Below are positions 1 to 9,331 of a stretch of DNA of 64,000 nucleotides, in pieces. The stretch is from Bacterioplanes sp. (GTDB taxonomy: Bacteria > Pseudomonadota > Gammaproteobacteria > Pseudomonadales > Oceanobacteraceae). The stretch lies in the NCBI GenBank assembly GCA_014859445.1, contig JACUUC010000011.1, forward strand, positions 22,254 through 86,253. Reading direction: 5' to 3'. The first letter of the stretch is position 1; every line of letters begins with the position of its first letter. The notes below the pieces were generated by a model that was not told the DNA's origin, ran no database searches, and worked only from the letters and a program-made list of their open reading frames with translations. A program made the position numbers and the translations under genes.

Positions 1-505
1 ATTCAACGGGCAACGTTAGAAAATGCAGAAATGTCGACAGCAACATAGCGCTAACCGCAATCAACAAGCCCCAGCGCATTGCCGCCGGAAACACCAATGC
101 CAACAGCGGAATAGCGAGCAGCGCCAGAGGAATAATTCGCTCAAGCCACATGCTGACTAAGGCCAGCCCTGTACGAGTCTGAAATAACCATTCACGCCGC
201 GCATGCTGATAAGCGTGCCCAACCTCGTGAGCAGCAACCACGACAGAGGTCAGTGTTTTGCCATTGAGTTTATCGTCCGTTAAACGCACCGTACGTGTCA
301 TCGGGTCGTAATGATCTCCCGCCAACGTGGACTCAACCGTCACGCCATGTAACTGCAACTTATTGATCAAATGCCATGCCATGTCCCCTCCCGTACCCGG
401 AAAGTCATCTCGCTGCTCATGGTGACGACGCAGCACTCGCTGCACCCACCACGAAGGCGCAAACAGCAATAACACCAGCAGCACGATCACAAGAATTAAC
501 AGCAT
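1..505 (-). CDS. YugP-like membrane zinc metallopeptidase, C-terminal part missing
   Basis: The reading frame runs off the left edge, so only the first 168 residues are visible. It opens with a membrane segment (residues 1-16), then a cytosolic-looking stretch, and carries the zinc-binding motif HEVGH at residues 93-97 in the context VVVAAHEVGHAYQH. That context is characteristic of the membrane-bound Zn_peptidase_2 (YugP) family. A further hydrophobic region follows near the edge. The ATG at 505 is preceded by GGAG at five-base spacing, which fixes the start. It is divergent from ribA. The physiological substrate of this family is not established; the family call is strong, the role unknown. 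Confidence 0.85.
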   Translation of the reverse strand, partial: MLLILVIVLLVLLLFAPSWWVQRVLRRHHEQRDDFPGTGGDMAWHLINKLQLHGVTVESTLAGDHYDPMTRTVRLTDDKLNGKTLTSVVVAAHEVGHAYQHARREWLFQTRTGLALVSMWLERIIPLALLAIPLLALVFPAAMRWGLLIAVSAMLLSTFLHFLTLPVE

Positions 506-627
506 AAAAACTCCAAACAAGGGGGGCTTCACGGCAACGCGCACAGGACATCAAACATTTGAGCAAATCACCGTGCAGAAAGAAACAGGTCGTCTCATGC
601 ATCCGATTAGTGGTTTTCAGCGATCAC

Positions 628-636
628 TGTTAGAAT
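628..636 (+). promoter_or_regulatory. candidate extended -10 promoter of ribA
   Basis: TGTTAGAAT forms an extended -10 element (TGn + TAGAAT at 631-636) 34 bases before the ribA start. No good -35 hexamer lies at the expected distance, which is usual for extended -10 promoters. Inferred from sequence only. Confidence 0.45.
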
Positions 637-669
637 ACGTGCCCTGTTTTACTCTGAGGGGATAAGCCC

Positions 670-1272
670 TTGAGCATTAAGTATATTGCGTCCTGCCAGT
701 TACCGACACCCTTCGGTACATTCACCATGCACGGTTTTGAAGACAGCAACACGGGCAAAGAACACGTCGCCCTCAGCATGGGCGATATTGCCAATGGTCA
801 ACCGGTACTCGCACGCATGCATTCCGAATGCCTGACGGGTGATGCGTTATTTAGCTTGCGCTGTGACTGCGGTTTTCAGCTGGAAGAAGCATTGCGCTCG
901 GTGGCAGAACATCAGCATGGCGTGGTGCTGTATCTGCGCCAAGAAGGCCGAGGTATCGGGCTACTGAATAAAGTGCGAGCTTACCACCTACAAGACCAAG
1001 GCGCCGATACCGTCGAAGCCAACGAACAATTGGGCTTTGGTGCCGACATGCGCAACTACAGCATGTGCCAACCCATGCTGGAACACCTAGGCGTCAAAGA
1101 AATTCGGTTAATGACCAACAATCCACGCAAGGTTAACGCCATAACCGAAGCCGGTGTGAATGTTACCGAGCGAGTCACCATCGAAGTCGGCCGTAACCCG
1201 CACAATCACAATTACCTGAACACAAAAGCCAGTAAATTAGGACATTATTTAACGCATCAAGACGATTTGTGA
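670..1272 (+). CDS. ribA: GTP cyclohydrolase II
   Basis: It opens GTP to 2,5-diamino-6-ribosylamino-4-pyrimidinone 5-phosphate, the first step of riboflavin synthesis, in the cytosol. The protein is 200 residues, the usual size for a stand-alone RibA (E. coli 196), with no fused RibB domain. The zinc ligands C54, C65 and C67 occur in the pattern [16 protein letters not shown], at the same numbers as in E. coli. The substrate-loop motif [11 protein letters not shown] follows. The start is TTG, supported by GAGGGG eight bases upstream. It stands alone, convergent with the response regulator gene and away from other rib genes. Confidence 0.96.
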   Translation: MSIKYIASCQLPTPFGTFTMHGFEDSNTGKEHVALSMGDIANGQPVLARMHSECLTGDALFSLRCDCGFQLEEALRSVAEHQHGVVLYLRQEGRGIGLLNKVRAYHLQDQGADTVEANEQLGFGADMRNYSMCQPMLEHLGVKEIRLMTNNPRKVNAITEAGVNVTERVTIEVGRNPHNHNYLNTKASKLGHYLTHQDDL

Positions 1273-1281
1273 TGACCTTTT

Positions 1282-1309
1282 CAGCGTAAGTCCTTAACGA
1301 CTTACGCTG
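1282..1309. terminator. candidate bidirectional hairpin between ribA and the regulator
   Basis: CAGCGTAAGTC at 1282-1292 pairs perfectly with GACTTACGCTG at 1299-1309 around a six-base loop. It lies just after ribA and overlaps the last codons of the convergent gene. Neither side has a clear T tract, so termination is uncertain. Confidence 0.4.
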
Positions 1310-2631
1310 TCGTTCAATACTTGTAAAAAGATCTTATGGCCTTCAAATTGACGTTCTAAAGCGTGCAACCGTTCAATGTGATGCGCCGTTAACTGAGTAC
1401 CTTCCGAAAGCAAAATCACCCCAGCAGGACTCAAAAAATGTGCCGCCAACACCTTGCCTGGTTTAAGTTCATCGACGGTCATGCGCTCGATTCGATTAAC
1501 TAATGCTTCACCCGTATCGTTCAACGCCATAACAAAAACCGAAAGCAATTGTCCGTCATAACGCTGCCCAGCCATTTTGTGCAGATACTCAAGTGCCTCT
1601 TTCGCATCCAATTTTTGCCCAACAAAATTTTCTTTGGTTTGCAGCTCTAGGTAATCATTCGCGATGCGTAAAATTCGAGCACCCTTGGGAATCGCCTCTC
1701 CCGTTAAGCGATCTGGAAACCCTTTGCCATTGTATAGTTCCATGTGTGAGCGAATAACATTCGCTGCATTCTGTAAGGGCTGTAATAACATCAATGCTGA
1801 TTGAGCATTCACTGGCGTCATCGCAAACGCTTTGCGCTCAACCGCATTCATATCTCGTAATGGCTTGTGCAAAATGACATCCGACAACAACACCTTGCCA
1901 ATGTCTTTCAACAACGCCGCATAATAAATGTCCTCAATTTGGTGCCCCTCACATCCAGCAAATTCGGCAAACGTTTTCACGAGGCGAGCGAAACGCTCAC
2001 TACTACCAATTTCATGCTGCAAACGCACTTCAATCAAATGCACCAACATCAAGATCACCGCATGGAACTCTTGCCGTAACTGGCGATAAGCCTCATGTAG
2101 CTCCGACTCGGCTGCACCAACTCGATGTAAGCTGGCCTCATATTTTTGTGATAGTTCTCGATTTAGTCGCTCTAATTCCGCATTTTGCTCGGTAATGTGA
2201 GCATTTAGACTGGTATTCACATCCCGTAAGCGATGAATTTCTAACGCTTCGGTAATGGTTTGACGCAGCTGGTCGTTGTCCCACGGCTTGGCAATATAGC
2301 GATAAATATTCCCTTCGTTGACGGCCTTAATAGCCGATTCCAAATCCGAAAATCCGGTCAATAAAATGCGAATCATGCCGGGCCAACGCTGGAAGCACTG
2401 GCTCAGCAACTCAGCGCCATTCATCTCAGGCATGCGCATATCGGAAATGATTAAATCAAAGCTTTGCTGTTCAAGTATTGCTAACGCCGCCACCCCATTT
2501 TCAGCGACTTCAACGTCATACTGACGCCGGAATAATCGTGTCAACGCTTGGCGCACCGCCTCTTCATCGTCAACAATTAACAAACGCCCTTGCTTTTCTG
2601 CTTCTGGTGTTGGTGCTTGATTACTCAACAT
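1294..2631 (-). CDS. response regulator with degenerate HD-GYP domain
   Basis: The 445-residue protein has a receiver domain (about 15-130; acidic pair D21-D22, phosphoacceptor D64, K115), a coiled coil (about 140-190), an HD-GYP-like domain (about 195-370) and a C-terminal segment with the pattern LKPGKVLA. Several canonical HD-GYP residues are changed. The HD pair reads K242-D243 (LLKDIGK), HHE reads H296-M297-E298, and GYP reads G304-F305-P306. The first conserved histidine is also absent (SSERFA). Known HD-GYP domains degrade cyclic-di-GMP with a metal centre built on these residues, so I infer loss of phosphodiesterase activity and a signalling or scaffold role. The start overlaps the kinase gene's end by 11 bases, so the two form a cognate pair. 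Output target unknown. Confidence 0.85.
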   Translation of the reverse strand: MLSNQAPTPEAEKQGRLLIVDDEEAVRQALTRLFRRQYDVEVAENGVAALAILEQQSFDLIISDMRMPEMNGAELLSQCFQRWPGMIRILLTGFSDLESAIKAVNEGNIYRYIAKPWDNDQLRQTITEALEIHRLRDVNTSLNAHITEQNAELERLNRELSQKYEASLHRVGAAESELHEAYRQLRQEFHAVILMLVHLIEVRLQHEIGSSERFARLVKTFAEFAGCEGHQIEDIYYAALLKDIGKVLLSDVILHKPLRDMNAVERKAFAMTPVNAQSALMLLQPLQNAANVIRSHMELYNGKGFPDRLTGEAIPKGARILRIANDYLELQTKENFVGQKLDAKEALEYLHKMAGQRYDGQLLSVFVMALNDTGEALVNRIERMTVDELKPGKVLAAHFLSPAGVILLSEGTQLTAHHIERLHALERQFEGHKIFLQVLNDSVSR

Positions 2632-4201
2632 CTCTCACCTCCTGAGATTCTGCGCTGATGACCAAGGGTAAATACACATCAAAACGTGCGCCTTGACCAA
2701 GAGCGGTTGTGAGCGTAATTCGGCCACCGTGCTGCTGCACGATCTTCTGACAAATCGATAATCCCAATCCACTGCCTTCGGTATCCGACTTGGTGGTAAA
2801 AAATGGATCGAAAATTCGTGCAACGATATCCTCATCCATACCCGGCCCATCATCACGAACCGAAATACATAACGCATCGTGAGTTAATGTCTGCTCTAAC
2901 CAGATATGTCCGCCGTTTTTAAGCGCTTGCATGGCATTGACTAACAAGTTGATCACCACCTGAGAAATTTGCGACGCATTGCAGTAAATATTTGGCGCCT
3001 CAACCAGCTTCACCATCAGCTGAACATGACTGGGCAGTTTATTACGAGCAATGTTGATCGCACTTTCAATGCTAGGATTCAAAGGCTGTAACGCCTTATC
3101 CGCCATTTGTCGCCCAACGCGGCGCATGTCATCGATAATACTCTGCATTCGCTGAATGCCCGTACGACAATCGGACAAACGCTGCGGTGCCTCTTCTAAC
3201 ACGTGCTGAATGTCCAATGCCTGATACTGAGCCAATAACCGTTGGTAGAAATCGGATTTCATATCCAACGAATCCGATGCCTCATCAAGATGTGCAATAA
3301 AAGCCATTAACGCGGTTAAGTCTCGACTTAATTCCGTCAGATTGCTGTTCACATAAGCCAATGGATTATTAATTTCATGGAGAATACCACTCGTCATTTC
3401 ACCCAAACTGGCAAGGCGTTCTTGTTGAGTTAACGCCGCCAACGGCTGTGTTGGGTTGATATCATTCGATGATGCGCGCTTTACCAAATGACCGCGCGTG
3501 CGATAAAGCTGAAGATACATAGCGCAAAACAGTAACAGCACTAACACAACCACCGCCGCCCACAACCAGGGCAAAGACGACTGATAATATCGGCTGACCA
3601 ATGTCTGCTGCTCGACCACCAATTGCAATTGAGGCAATAAGAAATCGGGGAATACGATCGGCCGCTGAAATGCGGGTGCCCCACTGAGACGCCCTAATGG
3701 CTCAATTCGAAATTGCGGTTCAGTCAAACCAACGTCTTGAAATAAACGCGTTAACCAATCATGCAGTGACCACAACTGCTGATAGCCTTCACCGTTTTCC
3801 AAGGCGATCAATAGCCGTATTTCAGCACTGAGCGAACTGTCTGGCCACACACGACCCTGTAAGTCGCTCAATTGCAATTCGAGAAGACTGTACGGACTGC
3901 TGCTGGATGCCTGACGAGCCAGCCATTGATCAACATCCACTAGCGCAACATGATTGGATAAATACGGAGTAATGGCACCCGTTGGTATTTGACGTCCAGA
4001 GAGATTTTGCTGCTGTTGATGACGAACATCGTACAAATACTGGTAATACTCACGCAATGCACGCAAGTATACCTGTTCAATCACAACCGAAGATTGAGCG
4101 TGTGCTCGCTCTAGTTGTTGCTGATGTGACATCTGATGTGTGGCTACGCCCACCAGTAAAGCGACGATGACACCAAAGAGTAGGATACGATTCGTTCCCA
4201 T
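2621..4201 (-). CDS. membrane sensor histidine kinase
   Basis: The 526-residue protein has a transmembrane segment at about 6-22, a sensor region of about 190 residues probably in the periplasm, and a second membrane segment at about 211-232. The transmitter follows, with phosphoacceptor H275 in HEINNPL. The ATPase motifs are an N box (INLLVNAMQAL), a G1 box (DDGPGM) and a G2 box (GSGLGLS). The H-box style is that of HWE-unrelated, NtrB/ZraS-like kinases. No HAMP or PAS domain is obvious. It is translationally coupled to the regulator gene that follows and is the likely phosphodonor for D64 there. The ligand cannot be read from sequence. A GGAG-type ribosome site lies directly before the start. 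Confidence 0.9.
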   Translation of the reverse strand: MGTNRILLFGVIVALLVGVATHQMSHQQQLERAHAQSSVVIEQVYLRALREYYQYLYDVRHQQQQNLSGRQIPTGAITPYLSNHVALVDVDQWLARQASSSSPYSLLELQLSDLQGRVWPDSSLSAEIRLLIALENGEGYQQLWSLHDWLTRLFQDVGLTEPQFRIEPLGRLSGAPAFQRPIVFPDFLLPQLQLVVEQQTLVSRYYQSSLPWLWAAVVVLVLLLFCAMYLQLYRTRGHLVKRASSNDINPTQPLAALTQQERLASLGEMTSGILHEINNPLAYVNSNLTELSRDLTALMAFIAHLDEASDSLDMKSDFYQRLLAQYQALDIQHVLEEAPQRLSDCRTGIQRMQSIIDDMRRVGRQMADKALQPLNPSIESAINIARNKLPSHVQLMVKLVEAPNIYCNASQISQVVINLLVNAMQALKNGGHIWLEQTLTHDALCISVRDDGPGMDEDIVARIFDPFFTTKSDTEGSGLGLSICQKIVQQHGGRITLTTALGQGARFDVYLPLVISAESQEVRDVE

Positions 4202-4210
4202 CTCTCTCTC

Positions 4211-4233
4211 CTAATTGAACGCTACTCAATTAG
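4211..4233 (-). promoter_or_regulatory. inverted repeat over the 5' leader of the kinase gene
   Basis: CTAATTGA (4211-4218) and TCAATTAG (4226-4233) form a perfect 8-base inverted repeat with a 7-base spacer. It ends ten bases before the kinase start, and the ribosome site AGGAG touches its proximal arm. It could be a protein operator or an RNA hairpin affecting translation. The function is inferred. Confidence 0.4.
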
Positions 4234-4299
4234 TAAAGCACACATTTTCAACTTAACGAGACAAATTGAGGGTATTCACGCATACCAATCATGCTCTGA

Positions 4300-6183
4300 T
4301 CAGGAATGAAGTCGAGCCAGAATTGCAGTGCGCACCGCCTCAATATCAAGACCGACATCGTGCTGTTGCTCCTGTGGTGAAGCATGCTCAATAAATCGAT
4401 CCGGAATACCAAGCGTTAGGCACGGCGTTATCACGTTGTGCTTGCTCAATACTTCCAATACGGCAGAACCCGCTCCCCCTTGTAGGGTATTTTCTTCCAT
4501 GGTCACCAACAGGTCGTGCTGTTGTGCCATCTCAAGCACCAACGCCTCATCCATGGGTTTCACAAAGCGCATGTCCACCAGCGTCGCATCGAGGTCTTTT
4601 GCAATGATTTCCGCTTCGTTCATCGGCGCACCAAAAACCAACAGAGCAACACGCGAATGGGCAGTATCATGACCGCGACGACGAACCACGCCACGCCCTA
4701 ATTCTATCGCTAACGAATCGTCTTGCACGGCCATGCCACGACCCGAGCCACGGGGATAACGCACAGCCGCAGGGCCGACATGCCGATAACCGAATGTCAG
4801 CATTTGTCGGCATTCATTTTCATCCGAAGGAGTCATTACTACCATATTCGGAATACAGCGTAAAAATGACAAATCATACGCCCCGTGATGGGTTGGGCCA
4901 TCTTCTCCCACCAACCCCGCACGATCAATGGCAAATAACACATCCAAATTTTGCAATGCCACATCATGAATAAGCTGATCGTAGGCTCGCTGCAAAAATG
5001 TCGAATAGATTGCCACGACGGGCTTGGCTCCTTCACAAGCCATACCCGCAGCCAGCGTTACAGCATGTTGCTCGGCGATCGCCACATCGAAATAACGTTC
5101 TGGGTATTGCTCAGAAAAGGCCACCATATCGGAGCCTTCGCGCATGGCTGGCGTAATCCCCATCAAACGCTCGTCTTGCTCTGCGGTATCGCACAACCAC
5201 TGCCCAAAAATATTAGAGTAAGTCGGTTTTTTTACGGCTCCGACTGCGACAGTTGCGCGACTTCCTTTCAGAGCATGAAACGTAATGGGGTCTTGCTCGG
5301 CTGGCTCATACCCTTTGCCCTTACGGGTAACCACATGCAAAAAACGCGGCCCGGACAATTGCTTAATATTCTCTAAGGTATGCATCAACTCTGGCAGGTC
5401 ATGACCATTCACTGGCCCAAAGTAGTTAAACCCCAACTCTTCGAATAACGTACCGGGAGCCACCATGCCTTTCATGTGCTCTTCGGTACGGCGAGCCAAC
5501 TCCCAAGCTGCCGGAATTTTTTCCAGTACTTTTTTACTACCCTCGCGCATCGCAGAATACGTTCGACTGGACCAAATGCGCGTAAAATATTTGTTTAACG
5601 CGCCAACGTTATTGGAAATCGACATATCATTGTCGTTTAAAATCACCAACATATTGGCTTTTTCATGACCGGCATGATTTAACGCTTCAAACGACATGCC
5701 AGCGGTAATGGCACCATCACCAATCACGGCGATGGTTTGACGATTTTGTTGTTGCGCACGAAACGCCAGCGCCATACCTAACGCCGCACTGATCGAGGTA
5801 CTGGAATGGCCAACGCCAAACGTATCGTATTCGCTCTCGCCACGTAATGGAAAAGCAGCAGGACCATCGCTACGACGAATGAATGGCATCTGCTCACGAC
5901 GTCCAGTCAATATCTTATGAGGGTACGCCTGGTGACCCACATCCCAAACCAAGCGGTCATCCGGTGTATTAAAGACCGTATGGAGCGCCACCGTTAGCTC
6001 AACCACCCCCAAACCCGCGGCAAAGTGTCCACCTGACAAACCAACACTGAACAACAAAAATGCACGCAGCTCGTGACAGACCTGTTCTAGTTGTTCCGCT
6101 GTTAAATTCCGAAGGTCCTCAGGCTGATTGATCAAATCCAGCAGCGGTGTCAACGGACGAGTGGTAGGGATTTCGGTAAACAT
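4300..6183 (-). CDS. dxs: 1-deoxy-D-xylulose-5-phosphate synthase
   Basis: It condenses pyruvate and glyceraldehyde 3-phosphate in a thiamine-diphosphate-dependent reaction, the entry step of the non-mevalonate isoprenoid pathway. The protein is about 627 residues, close to E. coli Dxs (620). The ThDP-binding motif [15 protein letters not shown] and the metal-site loop LNDNDMSIS are present, as are the transketolase-like pyrimidine domain ([16 protein letters not shown]) and [13 protein letters not shown] take the ATG at 6183; an in-frame GTG sits one codon upstream at 6186, and no strong ribosome site decides between them. The gene lies 122 bases downstream of ispA on the same strand, so both ends of farnesyl diphosphate supply are encoded together. 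Confidence 0.96.
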   Translation of the reverse strand: MFTEIPTTRPLTPLLDLINQPEDLRNLTAEQLEQVCHELRAFLLFSVGLSGGHFAAGLGVVELTVALHTVFNTPDDRLVWDVGHQAYPHKILTGRREQMPFIRRSDGPAAFPLRGESEYDTFGVGHSSTSISAALGMALAFRAQQQNRQTIAVIGDGAITAGMSFEALNHAGHEKANMLVILNDNDMSISNNVGALNKYFTRIWSSRTYSAMREGSKKVLEKIPAAWELARRTEEHMKGMVAPGTLFEELGFNYFGPVNGHDLPELMHTLENIKQLSGPRFLHVVTRKGKGYEPAEQDPITFHALKGSRATVAVGAVKKPTYSNIFGQWLCDTAEQDERLMGITPAMREGSDMVAFSEQYPERYFDVAIAEQHAVTLAAGMACEGAKPVVAIYSTFLQRAYDQLIHDVALQNLDVLFAIDRAGLVGEDGPTHHGAYDLSFLRCIPNMVVMTPSDENECRQMLTFGYRHVGPAAVRYPRGSGRGMAVQDDSLAIELGRGVVRRRGHDTAHSRVALLVFGAPMNEAEIIAKDLDATLVDMRFVKPMDEALVLEMAQQHDLLVTMEENTLQGGAGSAVLEVLSKHNVITPCLTLGIPDRFIEHASPQEQQHDVGLDIEAVRTAILARLHS

Positions 6184-6308
6184 CACGTTTCGGCATTATC
6201 CGGTCAGGGCACTGAGACACGCATGGCGCACTACAAAGCCAGAAAAAGGCTGATATTCTAACGATTGTTGGTCGATAAGAGTAGGTTTATTGCTCATGCA
6301 GTTAGGTA

Positions 6309-7187
6309 TTAATGATCTCGCGTCACGATATAATGGGCCAATTCAACTAGCGGTTGGGTATCACCTAACAACGGTTCAAGTGCCGTTAACGCATCCTTTA
6401 ACAACTGCTCGGCTTTGGCTTTTGCACCAACCAGACCCAACAAGGCGGGATAGGTGGGTTTGTTCAACGCGATGTCGGCACCGCTGTGTTTTCCCAGCAA
6501 GGCGGTATCACCTTCAACATCCAAAATGTCATCGCGTACTTGAAATGCCAAACCAATGGCATCGGCATAAGACAGCAACGCAGTTAACTGACTGGGCGTG
6601 GGGGGCTGCGGAGCGACAATGGCGCCCATGTGCACCGCTGCACGAATTAATGCACCGGTCTTATGACGATGCATACGTTCAAGCTCGGCCAGTGACATGG
6701 TCTTACCAACATGGTTTAAATCGATGCTTTGCCCTGCCACCATACCCAGCGCGCCAGAGGCTTGCGCTAACACCTGAATTAACTGCAATCGTTGTTCCGT
6801 CGCTAGCGGGGCATTAGCCAGTACATCAAAAGCCATCGTTAGCAAACCATCACCCGCAAGAATGGCCGTCGCCTCATCAAACGCTCGGTGACATGTCGGC
6901 TTGCCACGACGTAAATCATCGTCATCCATCGCGGGTAAGTCATCGTGCACCAGACTGTAACTATGGATCATTTCCAACGCGACGGCGGCGGCATCGGCAT
7001 GATCCCAAGATGCACCCAGTGCTTTCGCAGTGGCATACAGCAAAAAGGGACGCAAGCGCTTACCACCGTTACAAACACCATAAATCATCGCATCAGCCAA
7101 CTTCGGCTCAACGTCTCGCAACGGCGTCAATGTGACGATCAATTGCTTTTCAATGCGCTGCTGCACTGCGTCCAGCATGGCTTTCAT
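6309..7187 (-). CDS. ispA: farnesyl diphosphate synthase (short-chain prenyltransferase)
   Basis: It extends dimethylallyl diphosphate with two isopentenyl diphosphates to give farnesyl diphosphate for ubiquinone, undecaprenyl phosphate and other isoprenoids. The 292-residue protein has the first aspartate-rich motif inside DDLPAMDDDDLRRG and the second in DDILDVEGD, both needed for magnesium-diphosphate binding. GGKRLRPFLL binds the allylic substrate. The start overlaps the xseB stop by four bases (ATGA), indicating coupled translation. The xseB-ispA-dxs order is widespread in gammaproteobacteria. Confidence 0.95.
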   Translation of the reverse strand: MKAMLDAVQQRIEKQLIVTLTPLRDVEPKLADAMIYGVCNGGKRLRPFLLYATAKALGASWDHADAAAVALEMIHSYSLVHDDLPAMDDDDLRRGKPTCHRAFDEATAILAGDGLLTMAFDVLANAPLATEQRLQLIQVLAQASGALGMVAGQSIDLNHVGKTMSLAELERMHRHKTGALIRAAVHMGAIVAPQPPTPSQLTALLSYADAIGLAFQVRDDILDVEGDTALLGKHSGADIALNKPTYPALLGLVGAKAKAEQLLKDALTALEPLLGDTQPLVELAHYIVTRDH

Positions 7188-7423
7188 GTGCGCTCGCTCG
7201 CGACAAAGGGTTGCGCCACACTTTGTCCATTTTGCTCCAGCAACACGTGCACACGCTGCTCAGCCTGCGTTAATGCCTGTTGGCATTGCCGGGTCAGCCC
7301 GACACCTTGCTCAAACGCTTGCAACGACTGTTCCAAGGTCAAATTCCCCTCTTCCATCTGCTGCACCAAGGTTTCTAACTGTTGCAGCGCCTGTTCAAAC
7401 TCAAATGCGGGTTGATCCGTCAT
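7184..7423 (-). CDS. xseB: exodeoxyribonuclease VII small subunit
   Basis: This 79-residue protein is the small subunit of exonuclease VII, which degrades single-stranded DNA with the large XseA subunit (not in this window). The family signature is visible in FEQALQQLETLVQQMEEGNLTLEQSL (shown here in overlapping short form: LETLVQQMEEGNLTLEQSL). The length equals E. coli XseB (80). It is all helical, as expected for a subunit that decorates the XseA stalk. It is first in the xseB-ispA-dxs unit and divergent from pomA. Confidence 0.93.
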   Translation of the reverse strand: MTDQPAFEFEQALQQLETLVQQMEEGNLTLEQSLQAFEQGVGLTRQCQQALTQAEQRVHVLLEQNGQSVAQPFVASERT

Positions 7424-7569
7424 AACTGGCCTAAATCACACAATATTGGTTAATTTACGCGTACTATATCAAAAGCCAGATAAATTTATGGCATTCGACC
7501 GTGAACAAATACAAAAGATTGTCTAAACTGAGCTTTGTATTTTTTTGATTCTCACTGCAAGGAGCCAGA

Positions 7570-8325
7570 GTGGATCTCGCAACCCTCGTTGGATTAGTCG
7601 GCGCGTTCGCCATTGTTGCCATGGCCATGGTGCTTGGTGGCGACATCATGATGTTCGTCAATGTGCCTTCGGTACTCATTGTCGTTGTCGGTAGTCTGTT
7701 TGCCGTGATGATCAAATTTGAACTCGGGCAATTTTTAGGGGCGGCAAAAATCGCCACGAAATCCTTCTCCTTCAAACTGAGCAAACCCGAAACCATCATC
7801 GAAGAAGTGGTTGAGCTTGCGGGTCTTGCTCGAAAAGGCGGTCTCTTATCGCTCGAAGGAAAAGAAGTCAGTGATGACTTTCTAAAACAAGGCATTCAAC
7901 TTCTCGTAGACGGTCACGATCCAGACGTCGTTCGTACCTTACTCAATAAAGAAATGAAACAAGCGAGCGAACGGCACGATCAAGGCATCAGCATTTTTTC
8001 TGCACTCGGTGATGTCGCCCCAGCGATGGGAATGATTGGTACGCTAATTGGTTTGGTTGCCATGTTGGCCAACATGGACGACCCCAAAACCATTGGCCCC
8101 GCCATGGCTGTCGCCTTATTAACCACGCTATACGGCGCCATGATCGCCACCATGTTTGCGTTACCCATTGCCGATAAACTGCGCTTGCGTAAAGACGAAG
8201 AAGATCGCCTCAAGCGCTTAATTATTGATGCACTACTGGCCATTCAAAGCGGCCAAAATCCTCGTATCATCGAAGCCATGCTGCAATCGTATATTCAGCA
8301 AAATAAACGCGTGACGGCAGAATAA
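7570..8325 (+). CDS. pomA: flagellar motor stator protein PomA/MotA
   Basis: This is the inner-membrane subunit of the ion-driven flagellar stator. The 251-residue length and the sequence match the sodium-type PomA more than E. coli MotA (295). Four membrane segments are visible: two near the N terminus (about 5-25 and 33-50) and two in the second half (about 148-170 and 180-200). A cytoplasmic loop between them contains the rotor-contacting charged region. The conserved DVAPAMGMIGTLIGLV motif lines the ion path. The GTG start is supported by AAGGAG six bases upstream. pomB follows after two bases. Sodium specificity is inferred from resemblance to Vibrio PomA. Confidence 0.93.
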   Translation: MDLATLVGLVGAFAIVAMAMVLGGDIMMFVNVPSVLIVVVGSLFAVMIKFELGQFLGAAKIATKSFSFKLSKPETIIEEVVELAGLARKGGLLSLEGKEVSDDFLKQGIQLLVDGHDPDVVRTLLNKEMKQASERHDQGISIFSALGDVAPAMGMIGTLIGLVAMLANMDDPKTIGPAMAVALLTTLYGAMIATMFALPIADKLRLRKDEEDRLKRLIIDALLAIQSGQNPRIIEAMLQSYIQQNKRVTAE

Positions 8326-8327
8326 CT

Positions 8328-9308
8328 ATGTCACCAGCAGAAGAAGAACACGAATGCCCCGAATGTCCGAAAATGGCAGGCTGGGTCATGACGTTTGCAG
8401 ACTTAATGTCACTACTGATGTGCTTTTTCGTCTTGTTGCTGTCATTTTCCGAAATGGACGCCATGAAGTTTAAGCGCTTAGCGGGTGAATTACGTAATGC
8501 ATTCGGCGTGCAAACCGTGGTCAATGTAAGCGACCCCCCTAAAGGCACCAGTGTGATTGCTCGTCACTTCAGTCCGTCCATTCCAGAGCCAACACCCATT
8601 AATGAAGTGCGCCAAAAGACCAGTGACATTACCCGGAGTTCACTGGAGGTGTTGTGCCAAGATGAAATCACCCAGCAAGAAGAACGTCAGGGGGATGAAG
8701 GTCAGCAGTCGCGTGAAATTGCCGTACCATCGCCCGACATTATTAATCAAAAAGTCGAAGATCAGGCATTAGAAATTGCCGCCGAATTAGAGAGCGAAAT
8801 TGCCCAAGGGCAAATTGAAATCGAAACCGTTGGTAAAAAGATCATTATCCGTATTCAACAGCGCGGCGTATTCCGTCCTGGTTCGGATTTTATTGATGAT
8901 CGTTTTCTACCCGTGATTGATAAAATTCGTACCGTGCTGGTCACCGTACCCGGTAAAATCTCGGTTGAAGGACATTCCGACGACCTTCCTATTAATACAC
9001 CGCGTTTTCGCTCTAACTGGGCACTATCCAGCGCTCGTGCAGCATCATTTGCCGAGGAACTGTTTATTGCACCGGAACTCAGTTCCGATCGTTTTCAAAT
9101 TGTTGGCCATGCCGACAAACAACCTTTAGTGCCCAATGTCGATGCCGAATCACGTGAGCGCAATCGCCGCGTGGAGCTGATTATATTGCAAACCCATGAG
9201 TTTGATGACGATGACGAGCCCATCATTGAGCCGGATGACAATCGAGTCGAAGATGCACTGAACGCAAGGCCGGAAGACTTTGAACTCAATCCCGCTGAAA
9301 TCTTTTAA
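8328..9308 (+). CDS. pomB: flagellar motor stator protein PomB/MotB
   Basis: This is the peptidoglycan-anchoring stator subunit. The 326-residue protein has a short cytoplasmic N terminus, one membrane helix with the ion-binding aspartate D25 (TFADLMSLLMCFFVLLLSF), a plug/linker region and a C-terminal OmpA-like peptidoglycan-binding domain (about 165-280, GHSDDLPI and NRRVEL). The helix is very close to Vibrio PomB, supporting sodium drive. The linker is rich in glutamate and glutamine, and the acidic tail after residue 285 (DDDDEPIIEPDD) is longer than usual. It is transcribed with pomA. Confidence 0.93.
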   Translation: MSPAEEEHECPECPKMAGWVMTFADLMSLLMCFFVLLLSFSEMDAMKFKRLAGELRNAFGVQTVVNVSDPPKGTSVIARHFSPSIPEPTPINEVRQKTSDITRSSLEVLCQDEITQQEERQGDEGQQSREIAVPSPDIINQKVEDQALEIAAELESEIAQGQIEIETVGKKIIIRIQQRGVFRPGSDFIDDRFLPVIDKIRTVLVTVPGKISVEGHSDDLPINTPRFRSNWALSSARAASFAEELFIAPELSSDRFQIVGHADKQPLVPNVDAESRERNRRVELIILQTHEFDDDDEPIIEPDDNRVEDALNARPEDFELNPAEIF

Positions 9309-9331
9309 CGCCGCGTAGGATACCAATAATA

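Noticed and set aside
417..602. 61-residue minus-strand frame near the peptidase start
   Set aside because: It overlaps the real peptidase start in another frame, and its sequence has no family features.
6290..6817. 175-residue plus-strand frame opposite ispA
   Set aside because: It is antisense to a fully recognisable ispA and is proline/arginine-rich like a shadow frame.
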